This document shows positions 35,801-47,800 of a stretch of DNA of 64,000 nucleotides, piece by piece. The DNA lies in the NCBI RefSeq assembly GCF_030704535.1, contig NC_081823.1, forward strand, positions 3,752,501-3,816,500, read 5' to 3'. Origin of the DNA: Vitis vinifera. Its lineage: Eukaryota > Streptophyta > Magnoliopsida > Vitales > Vitaceae. Position 1 is the stretch's first letter, and each line of letters opens with the position of its first letter. The translations under genes were made by a program, and so were the position numbers. The notes beneath the pieces are model-generated. The model ran no database searches, was not told where the DNA came from, and was given only the letters and a program-made list of their open reading frames with translations.

Positions 35801-38800
35801 TCTACTTCCGAAGGACAATGAATACCAGGATCCATTAAGTATATCAGTTTCTGTTCTTCAGCAATTTAATATCCTTCCTGATCTGTATCAAGTTGGCTAC
35901 ACAAAATTATATTTCCGAACAGGACAGGTGAGTTCTATATTTTTGCCTATATATTTGTGTGGGCTTCTATAATTTTTCTTGTATGTGATGCCCCGTATGG
36001 ATTAGAAAATGATGGTCTGCACTCTTCCCTCTTTAAGAAACAAAATCCAGGGTAGATCTGTTTAAAGTGGGGCTACTGGATGGTATTTCAAGCTTCCTAC
36101 TTTCTTCACTTTGCAGATATGCACAAATCTGCCAGAGTGAAAAGGTGGGGCCCTCTGCCTAGATCTTGTGCTCTTGGATGCTCATGCATGGGTTTGAGCA
36201 GTTGCACAAAGTTCCCATGAGCAAGTTTGAGAAAATTTTTGAGGAAAATTGGAATTGATTTCCTTTGATTCATTTAGAAAAAAGTGTACACACACACACA
36301 AACACACACAACAGTGCTACAAAAACATGAAATTACCATAAATGGAAATCTAAAAAGAAAGTCAATGTTTGTAAATAGACAAGAGCCTCAAAAATCTGCC
36401 TACAATAGGAGTGAGTAGAAGATATTTGAATTTCTAAATCTCTAGAATCCTCCTTATGAATAAAGCAAAAGCATTAGGCTCTATTTAACAATTGTTTTTT
36501 CAAACAGTTTTTTGTTTTTTGGACCAAAATAACTGGAAAATACTTTTGACAGATGGAAATAGAAAATAGTTTTTTTTGCTCTTAAAAACAGAAAATATGG
36601 TGTTTTTAGAAAACATTTTTTAATTGTCTTGACTTGTTTTCAAAGGGCTGTTTTAGTTGGTTTGTTGTTTCTCTTTCCTTTTACTTGTATTCAGCATGCT
36701 TATAGAACGGAGCATGATTTTCTTAACCTTTTGTGCATCTTAACTTGTAGACTGCTTTCATGAACTTTTCAAACCAAGCTCTCAGGAATTGTTTGATGTT
36801 TAGCTTATATGTACGAATCTGAAGAAAAGGATTCCTGTTAGAACTAGATGATTTCCCTATTGATCTATCAAAATTTTCAGATGTTATTTCAGACATTTGA
36901 AAGGAACACACTGGTAAAGAAGGTTGATCGAAACTGTTAACAATGAAGGCCAACGGAAAAAATACACCTTAGTCTAGAACCCTTAATTGCTCTGACACCA
37001 TTAGGAAAATTGGAATTGATTTTCCTTCATTCATTTAGGGGAAAAAAATTTACTACATGTATAGACAACAGGGTTACAAGAAAAGGGAACTGCAAGAATG
37101 TATACTTGAAACCTAAAAAGAAAGTCAATGTTAGGAGATAGACGAGCATCAGAATGCCTCTAATCCTCCTCATGGGTGGGAAAAAAATGTTACTTTCTCA
37201 ACACTTATTTATATTTTAAATCTTTTTGGAAGTCTTCAGGAACAAAAGTCCTGTATTGGTTTTGTCTTCCACCAAATAAATAAACAAGACAGATCATTGA
37301 GACTCCATTACCTTCTGCTTGAATTTTTCTTTTTCTTTTTCAGATGAATGATTTAGATTACAAGAGTGCCAAAGTTGTTGTGACCTGACATCTATAGTAA
37401 TATATCCCAACTTCTACATCACATCAGTAGACATGCATATTGTGCTCATTTTGGATGGTTCAATTTTACTTTAATGATTGTAATCTTGGATTCATGCTGG
37501 AACAGTCCAAAGCAAATGAGAATTACCAGATAAAATGGATTTGACTCACTTATGGTAGTTTAATGCGCTAGCAAGTTATCATATCTTTAAAGAAATCACT
37601 TTCGAAGATGATAGTATTCATCCAAAACTCCTAATCTCCATAGTCCATCCAGGTGATGATGTATAGTAGGACAATGAAGTGCTGTTGCCACTTAATTATA
37701 TTGATGAATCTCATCAAGGTATTGAGTAAAACAGTGAGAAAGTAGCATCTGAATTTAGGTGACAATATTATGCTTGTCGAACCCAGAGATCCATAGCTAG
37801 CACCGAGAATCTTCTATGAAAAGCATCTAAACAACCAAGACCACCCTACTGTTGTTTAGGATCCAACATGACCCATTTATTGCAAATCAGCCCTAAAAAG
37901 TGGTCTTTTTCCCCCTTTTGTAGGTTTTTTTTTTTGGGAGAATTATGATTTAGGGTCTTCTAAATCATATAATGGTCAAAAGGATATAAAAGATTGACAT
38001 TTCACCTCACAACCCGCAACAAATGAGTTTTACTTAAATTGTTTTGAATAATATTTGACGATTTGGCTATCAGAAAATGTCAAAATTACTTTTTTTTTGT
38101 CTTTTTATATCATTCCATCTTTACTTTTTCTAATTTTCTTTTTTGTCTTTTCTTTCCTTCTATTTATAATTATTTGCAATAATACATCAAATAATAATAA
38201 ATAGTATTAAAAATGCTAAAAGTTCAAATAATGATAATAATAACAACACTAATATTAAAATAGTAGTCTTAATAATAATAATTATTGTTATATTATTATT
38301 CTTATTGTTGTTGTTTTTGTTGTTGTTATTATTATTATTATTATAGAGTAAGATGAAAAGATAAATAATAATAAAGAAAATGAGAAAAGGACAAAATAAA
38401 AAAAGACAAAAGAATGGTATTTTTGTCGTTTTACTCATAATGGACTTATTATCAATTTATGAAGTTTTGTATCTTTTACCCCGAGTGCACTACTTTCTCC
38501 ACCCTAAAGTATATTCTCTCTTTTCTTTTTTAATCCCTACAGAGAAGTGAACCTGAAACCTCCCATGACCCCACCCCAAACCCATTACTTCATGAATCAG
38601 GCCTCAAAGGCTCCTTCAAAAGGTTACATTAAGTTATATCTATCAGTTATTGTCCTTATGCACTTTTTTTTTCTTTTTGTTAAAGAAAATGGTAGAAATG
38701 CACAGCAGTGAAACAACTCACAAGTTCTTGATAAAACCAACATACTCTGCCCAAAGAACTGAACCTAAAGATGTTTTCTCCTTGTCATTCTTAGGTGTTT

Positions 38801-41800
38801 TCTTCCAATTATTTTTGCAAGCGTCAATACAATTGGAGTCAGCACTGTATGGATGCTGATGCCTCAATCACCTACCAATAGTTGCCTTTCTAGTCTTGAT
38901 TGGTTGTGACTCTGATTGAAAGTTTGTTATGATGGACCTACATTCATTCTACACAAGCACTTCAAAATATGAAGAATCCATGGACATGAATAAAGGTATT
39001 GGGTACCTGGTTTGGCATCCCTACCAACTTGCCCAATACTGTCCAAAATAAGAAAAAACCGATTCCTATTTCACTATAAATTTCCTCATGTGCTTTCTTT
39101 GATCACACTTGTATGCTACCCTATAGAAAAAGGAAAAAGCAGGCCTTTTTTATTTTTATTTTTTTTGATAATATTGCCATGCTTTTGTTGTAAGATTTGG
39201 GGATTAGATGAATTCAGCACCTAGAAAAAGACACAGGTGGTACTTGTATCTAACTCCTGTAACATAGAGATAGTGCTTAATCTTAGTTTTGAGAGAAAAA
39301 AAAAAAGAAAGGAAGAGAAAAATGGTAGAAGATGAAAGAAGTGAGAGTAGAATAACTTGGTAGCTTGGCAAAGCTTTGGTGACCTCCAAGTTCTGCAGCA
39401 GTGACTTAGCATGTCTTTGTATTGAGATAAGAGTTTATTGTACTGTGGTTTTATCTGATGTTTCTATATCTTGGTCTTGCATAGATTGATGAATTGGAGG
39501 ATATGAGAAAACAAGTTCTGCAAGGCATAATTGTGGTTCAAAAACGCTTCCGTGGCCGCCAGGCTCGTCGTTATTTCTATGAACTCAAGGGAGGAGTAAC
39601 CACACTGCAATCATGTAATTCATATGTAACTTTGAAACTTTTAGTTGTTTAATTTGGAAGAGATGCATTACCGATTTTACATTCTTGTTTGCCTCATGCC
39701 ACCTGCATATATTGCTCATTTTATGCAAATTGGAGAACCGGTATTGTTTTAGGATTTTTATAATTTTTTTTTGTCCTTACAAATATTTTTGCTTAGAAAC
39801 TCCAGATATCAAGTAATGTTGTGGCTTAGAGTTTTTTGGATTTTTTAAGGACTTCTTGATTTTTTAGGATCATCAGATTCCACTTTATATAATTTTCACT
39901 TTTCATTTCTTAATGTAAGTTATATTTTCCATGCAGTTGGTCATGGTGAAAATGCTAGAAGGGGGAATGATGTTTTGGTAAAGACTTGGAGAGCTGATAT
40001 TCCCACACAGAAGCATATGAAACAGCAGGTTGCTCCACAAACACCTGATGAGGGGGCAATCATACATTTACAATCTGGTAAAAACTGTGTTGCTTGTTTG
40101 AACTAATTTATGGTGGTTCGATTTGCATATACTGTTCTCATTATTTTTCTTCTATTTTTTTTTTTATTAATTCTTTTCCTTTCAGTAATCCGTGGGTTGT
40201 TGGCTCGAAAGCATTTTAATCACATGCAGGGCTCGAAAAAGCTGAATCTTGAGAATGCAAATTCTAGACAAAAGTCAGATAGGAGGATTTCAGATGTAAA
40301 GGTACTCTCTACATGCACCTAGTAGCATACAAGAATATTTTTAACTACAGTTAAGTCATTAGTCACTACTTCTTAGGCATAGACAAGAGAACAGTTGCAT
40401 CTACTGCTGTTCCAAAATACTGTTCCTTCTGTATTATGATAAACATTTGCCTACAACTTTCATTTATGGATAACTTTTTTCCCTGATAAGCCAGCAAAAC
40501 AGATATATTAACAATGCCTATCAAAAAGAGTGCACCAGAGTACACAGGTTGTATATAAGGGCACCAAAAGGCAAGATCAAAACAAAGAAAGTGAAATACA
40601 AAACACAAAAAATGACAATCCCTCCTCATACATAGCACTAAACCAATCGACTAAGTCTATCATAGACATTGTTGCTCCATTTAAGCCTACCCTCACCACT
40701 ATAAAACTAAACATACGAAGGAGTATTTTAGTGCTTGACCATTTGTTACACATCCTTGAAGGACTTATTATTTCTCTCCTAAACAGTCTAAAAAATACAT
40801 AACAGGGCAAAACTCCATGCTTTATTTCTTCTCTCTCCCGCAAAGGATCCTTGCCAACTTAAGTGGCCATTTTAATTGAAGTTGGCATCACCCATTCTAT
40901 CCTAAACAATGAGAAGACTAGCTGCCACATGATTCTTGTTGTGAAAAGAGAGAAAATGGAGAATCCCTAATTTTTGTTATAAATTATACATGCTAGTGGG
41001 ACCCACAATACAATAAGGAAAAAAGAAAAGAAAAGTAAATAACTGAAATAACTATACACTATCTAACACTCCCCCTCAAGCTGGAGCATATATGTTATAT
41101 GCACCAAGCTTATTACAAATGTATTTAATTCTAGGACCTCTGAGAAATTTAGTAAAAATATCTGCTAGTTGATCATTTGAATTGACAAAACTAGTCGCCA
41201 CACATCCTGATGCGATCTTCTCTCTAATGAAGTGACAGTCAATTTCAATGTGTTTGGTCCTTTCATGGAAGATTGGATTGGATGCAAAGCTGCTTGGTTG
41301 TCACAGATGAGCTTCATCTGTTCATCATTTCCAAATCTCAACTCCCGAAGAAGATGTTTCAGCCATATGGGTTCACATGTTGCCAGAGCCATAGCTCGAT
41401 ACTCGGCTTTAGCACTAGATCTGACCACTACATCTTGTTTCTTACTCTTCCAGGATATTAGGTTACCTCCAATAAAAACACAATACTCGAAAGTGGAACG
41501 TCTATCTGTGGGTGAGCTAGTCCAATCTGCATCTGTGTAACCAACAACATGGGTATGACCTCTGTTCCCGTACAACACACCTTGGCCTGGTGTGCTTTTG
41601 ATATATCGAAGAATGCGGATCACAACATCCCAATGGCTATCACATGGTAACTGTAGGAATTGACTAACAACACTTACGGGAAAAGAAATGTTTGGACGAG
41701 TAATGGTGAGGTAGTTCAATTTACCTACAAGTCGCCGATATCTCCTAGGATCTCCTAAAGGCTCCCCCTGTCCTGGAATAAGTTTGACATTTGGATCCAT

Positions 41801-44800
41801 AGGAGTGTCTACCGGTTTACAGTCTAATATACCGGCTTCTTCCAAGATGTCTAAAGCATACTTCCTTTGGGAAAGAACCACACTGGAACTGGATTGAGCT
41901 ATCTCAATCCCTAAGAAATACTTGAATTTTCTCAAGTCTTTAGTCTGAAAGTGGGTGAAAAGGTGTTGCTTTAGTTTCTTAATATCATTTTGATCACTGC
42001 CTGTAATGACGATGTCGTCCACATAAACTACCAGATAAATACACTGCCCCGAAGAGTTATGATGATAGAAAACGAAATGGTCTGTTGTATTGCGAAACAT
42101 GTCAAACTCCTGAACAACAGAACTAAAACGGCTAAACCATACTCGAGGAGATTGTTTCAAGCCATATAGAGAACGACGTAACCTACATGCTAAACCAGAC
42201 TTTCCCCTGAGCAACAAAACCAAGTGGTTGCTCCATATAAATTTCCTCAGCAAGATCCCCATGAAGGAATGCATTTTTAATATCTAACTGATAAAGAGGC
42301 CAAGATGACATAACAACCATGGAGAGCAATAAACGAACAAAAGCTATCTTGGCAACAGGAGAGAAAGTGTCATCATAATCAGAACCATAAACCTGAGTAT
42401 GGCCTTTAGCAACTAAGCGGGCCTTAAGGCGATCAACCTGACCATCAGGGCTAACGTTAACTGTGTAGACCCAATGACAATCAACTGTAGATTTACCAGA
42501 GGGTAAAACAATAAGATCCCAAGTGCCATTGGAGTGTAAAGCAGCCATTTCATCTACCATCGCCTGTCACCAGCCTGGATGGGAAAGAGCCTCAGGGGTG
42601 CTCTTGAGAAGAGAAATAGAAGATATAGCATAAATAAATGCAGAATAAGGTGAAGATAATCGATGGTAACTCAAAAAATTGTAAATGAGATGAGGATTAC
42701 GAGTAGATCGATTACCTTTTCGAAGAGCAATGGATAAGTTAGCAGAAGGAGGCAGAGTCGTGGCAGGAGAAGCCGAAGGGATAGGAAATGAGTCAGCGGG
42801 TACCTCGGCCAATGAAGGAGGAATAACGACACGATGACGGCGATGATAAACTTGAAGTGGGCGACAAGGCACTGCATCAGGTGGGGAGATAATGGGAAGG
42901 GGTATGACTTCAGAAACAGGAAGAAACTCAGAGGTGGAGAAGAATGGTGAGTCCTCAAAGAATGTGACATAAGCGGAGAAAAAGTAGCGATGAGTCTTAG
43001 AGGAATAACAACGATAACCCTTTTGAAGTCTGGAGTATCCTAAGAAGATGCATTTTGTGGCTTTGGCAGAAAGTTTGTCCTGTTCAGGAGTGAGAATATG
43101 AACAAAGCAAGTACAACCAAAAACACGAGGAGGAAAAAAATAAAGTGGTTGGTCAGAGAAAAGAAGGGCTTGAGGAATCTGATCGTGTAATATAGATGAG
43201 GGCATACGATTAATCAAATAACATGCTGTAAGAATAACGTCCCCCCAAAAACGAAAAGGAACATTACTATGGAGAAGGAGAGTACGAGCTGTCTCAACAA
43301 GATGTCGATTCTTACATTCAGCTACCCTATTTTGTTGAGGAGTATGAGCACAAGAAGACTGATGAAGGATCCCATGTTGGGACATAAATGAAGTAAATGG
43401 TGCAGAAAAATATTCCCTGACATTGTCACTGCGTAACACACGAATAGAAATATTGAACTGAGTTTGGATTTCAACATAAGATTTCTGGAAAATAGAGAAT
43501 AACTCAGCTCGATTTTTCATTAAAAATAACCAAGTACATCGAGAATAGTCATCAATGAAAGTGACAAAATATTGAAATCTTAAAGTAGACGCGATTCGAC
43601 AAGGACCCCAAACATCAGTGTGGACAAGTTCAAAAGGAGATTTTGCCCGATTATTCAAACGCTTTGGGAACGAGACACGAGTATGTTTCCCAAGCTAACA
43701 TGACTCACACGCAAGTGACGACAAAGATGAAAAACGAGGGACCATTTTCTGGAACTTGGATAGACTAGGGTGGCCTAGGCGATTGTGGATGAGGAGGGGA
43801 GCATCAGTGGAAATGCAAACTGCAGGAGTTGAAGGCGAGGTGAGGTGATAGAGGCCTTGAGACTCATGTCCTATGCCAATCATCTTCCCTGTACTCCGGT
43901 CCTGCAAGGTCACAAATTTATCAGAAAAAGTAATAGAGCAGTTAAGAGTACGAGTGATTTAGCCACAGTTTGAGAACCATTAGTTAAGGTAACAGTAGGT
44001 AAGGCAGAGGTAGTAGTAATAGAAGAGAAAAGATCCTTATTACCGGATATGTGATAAGAAGCGCCAGAATCTAGAATCCAAGGTCCAAGAGAAGATGTGT
44101 GGGTAAGATAAGTAGAAGCATTACCAGTTTGGGCAACAGAAGTAATAGAAGCTGACTTGGTGGCCTGATAGCGGAGATAGTCATCATACTCACTGTCAGT
44201 GAGAGAAATACCCTGAGATGTGGAGGAGCTGGGAGGCTGAGGCGGCTGAGGATCAGATGACTGGGCTACGTGGACAGTGCGGGGAGGCCGCCCATGTAAC
44301 TGATAACACCGATCACAAGTGTGGCCAAGGTTATTGCAATAGGTGCAATGAGGACATTGACCTTTACCTCGGTTACCACTGCGTCCTCCTCGAGAGTTAG
44401 TTTGAGAAACTAACATAGAAGAATCTGAAGTGTTATCAGCTGGCAAAGTCTGAGTGGAGGAGATACAAAGAAGGCGAACAAACACATCATCTAAGGATGG
44501 AACGGAGGAATTGCCAAGAATCTGACCACGGACGGTCTCAAGATCTGGATGGAGGCTAATAAGCGTAAGAACCATGAAGAACTTGTCAATTTGTATTCGT
44601 TGGTCCCCAACATCAATAGTAAGAGGCATCACGATCAAGAATTCCTCCTTACGAGAGGCAATCTGGCCAATATAAGTAGATAAATCCATGTCTTGTTGTC
44701 TGACATTGACAATAGAAGAAGCCACCTTATAAAGACGTTGGATATCATTCGTGTATAGCCTTTTCGCCTGATTCCAAAATTTAAAGCATGTTTTGTAAGC

Positions 44801-47800
44801 CCAATGATGAAGCAGAATCTTAGGATCAACTGATTACCATAACACATTACATAACTGTACATCTTATCTTCCTCTATTGTACTCTATCAACCTCAGGGAT
44901 ATCCGCCTCTTGCGTAACAAGGTGATCCTCATAACCTTGACTCATAAACCAAAGCTCCATAGAGGCAGACCAGGACAAATAATTTTCACTGGCAACCAAT
45001 TTCTCTGAAGTAATCATAGGAGATCCAGATATAATAGAGGAAAAAATGGAACTTTTAGTAGCCATATCTACTTATTTGGAGAAGGAAATATGTTTGGATC
45101 GAAGAGAGCCCTAATACGGCTTCAAATTGCGGTTCCTAAGACACGTGCAGGGCTCGAGATGGAGAGAAAGTCACTGGAGGTCACCGGAAAGGCCGTTTAG
45201 AGGGCCGGCAGAGACAAAAACCCAAAAAAATGCACTTGTAGGGCTCGGATGGCACAAACACAGATGGAGAGTGGCTAGACGGCGTCAGGCGAGGCTGGAG
45301 GTGGAAGCGCGTTGCCGGAAAGTGCTCCACGCGCCCTCACACGCCGGTGCGTGACTGAGATTCTCCCTCCGGTGCTTTGACAAAACTTGAAGATCTCCTC
45401 CTTGCGCACCTAATGGTATGGTCGGTGTTGGAAAAGGACTTCGCCGGAAAATTCGCCGGCGGTGAGGGTTTTCTAACGGCGATACGGTTGATCGGAAAGC
45501 TTTAGGAGATGGGGAAGGTGACTGGAATGAAACACAGTCACTGAAAGGTTTCCTAGAATTGATTCACGGATAAACCGGAAATAATTAGGTTTTTTTTCTC
45601 CCTACGCTCTGATACCATGTGAAAAGAGATAAAAGGGAGAATCCCTAATTTTTGTTATTAAAAACTATTAATAATACACATTGGATTTGGGTATATATAT
45701 ACATGCTAGTGGGACCCACAATACAATAAGGAAAAAAAGGAAAAGTAAATAACTGAAATAACTATATACTATCTAACACTTGTTTTGGTACGATGAAGCA
45801 AAAGATGGTCCATTGATTATTTCTCATCTTTACACAAGAAACATTTTTTCAACATGGTCCAACCCTTATTTTTTAGCTGATTTTGGTGAGGATCCTACCC
45901 TAAGTTGCATTTCAAGCAAAAAATTCTCATTTTTGTAGGCAACTAAAAGCCTACATGGCCAGGACAAACAATTAAAGGGAAAAAGGATCTCCCTGTTTCA
46001 AACCCTTTGAGCTCTACAAGAAATAGTGGGATCCCATTTACAAGGACTGAGAATCTAGTTGAGGAAATGCAACATTTTATCCTACCTATTCACTTCTGAC
46101 CAAAGCCCACCCTTTCCACAATAGTAATAAGGAAAGCTCCTCTCATCCTTCTCTTGTACCTTTATTATTATCAATATATATTTTGTTTCTGATAAAAAAA
46201 AATGTAATGTTTTTTATCGTTTGATATGCAATCCAAGTTAATAAAGTCCAATTAACATGATTATAGGCCTTTGATGTCAAGCTTACAAAGAACACCACTG
46301 GCTAAACTCTTTAGTCTTGAGTATTTGACCTCATTTGCAATAAGGATTGCGTCCAAAATCTCTCTCCCCTGTGCAAAGGCATGTTGAGACTTGGACACAA
46401 CCTTTCCCACAAACTTTCTAATTCTATTAGCCAAAACCTTTGCTGAGATCTTATACAAATATCCCATCAAGTTAATGAGTCTGAAGTCTTTCAAGTCTTT
46501 TGAACCCTCTTTATCAAGGATTAATGCTATAAATGTGACATTTAGACTTCTTTCAAAGGTACCTTGCTCATAAAACTCCTTGAAAAATCCCAACACTTAT
46601 ATTTCACAAAATCTCACTAAAAGCCAAAGTAAAGTCGTTCTACCTGGGGGCAAAGCCCCCACACAAACTGGTTAAAGCCAAGAAAACTTCCTCTTCAGAA
46701 AAAGGATCCTCTAACCTCCTTGAATCACCACTTTCCAAAGGGGTGAAGGACAAGCCCTTGATGCTAGGACATCAATCCCTTGATTTAGACAGAAGGCTTT
46801 GATAGGCATTAGATGCCCTTTCCTTAATATCTGATTCCTTTGTCAGCCAAACATCATTCACCCTAAGGCTCTGGCCATGGGGTTCTTTGTCCTTCGTGCA
46901 TTAGCTATCGTATGAAAAGAACCTAGTGTTTTTATCCCCTTCTTTCAACCATAGTTCTCTGGTTTTTTCTCTCCAGCAGGTTTCTTCCAACCTGTCCCAG
47001 TTGTTGTAATCACCCAAAGCCGCTTTTCTAGCCTCAGCCTCATCAACAGACAGGACCCCTTATGTCTCCTTCATGTCCCAAAAATTAATCTGATTCAGGG
47101 TCCTTACTCTTCAAATAGTGACATTCCCAAACACTTCTTTGTTCCGTACCTTGAGATTATGTTTTAGGTCTTTCAACTTAAAGGCCAAAATGTGACTAAA
47201 GGGGCCTCTGACATCATAATCCATCCACCATCTTGTTATAAGCTCTGCATCCAACTACCCTCCATTTGGAAGATCTGATACTGGCTTTTGGCTGTAGCAA
47301 ACCACTGAAGTGATCTTCCCAATCTTCATATACAGGCAACTTCATTTTTACATTGTTATTTCTGCTTTACATCGAACATTTGGCTAGAACTTTCATTCTG
47401 CATTAACTTCCAATTTTATCACTTACTTTGAGATCAATGAAATTTAAGTTTGGATAAATGAAATTATGAGATTATCATTATGAAAAAGGCCGAATTCTTG
47501 AGACCAAATTTTAATGTTGCATTAGTTCTACCCAAGATTGTGTTTGAGACAAACCTTCATATAAGACAAAGTAGCTGATTACCCAGTAAAAATGATCTGA
47601 AAACCCCATTAACTAAATTATATATTGTTCAACCCCAAATAATAACAAACATGTACCCAATGAAACCCATGACACTGGCATCAACCTCCATACAAAATTT
47701 GTAATTAGAGAGTGCTTCTGCTGTTATGAATTAATCATGGCCATTCATCATTACCCCCTGGTAGAGAAGTTTTCCTTTTGGTCCAAAAGATGAACAGTTC

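Noticed and set aside
37381-39480. Possible extra exons in the 3.5-kb myosin intron 19
   Set aside because: Exon 19 joins exon 20 in phase and reproduces the expected neck sequence (RTGQ then [14 protein letters not shown]), so nothing is missing.
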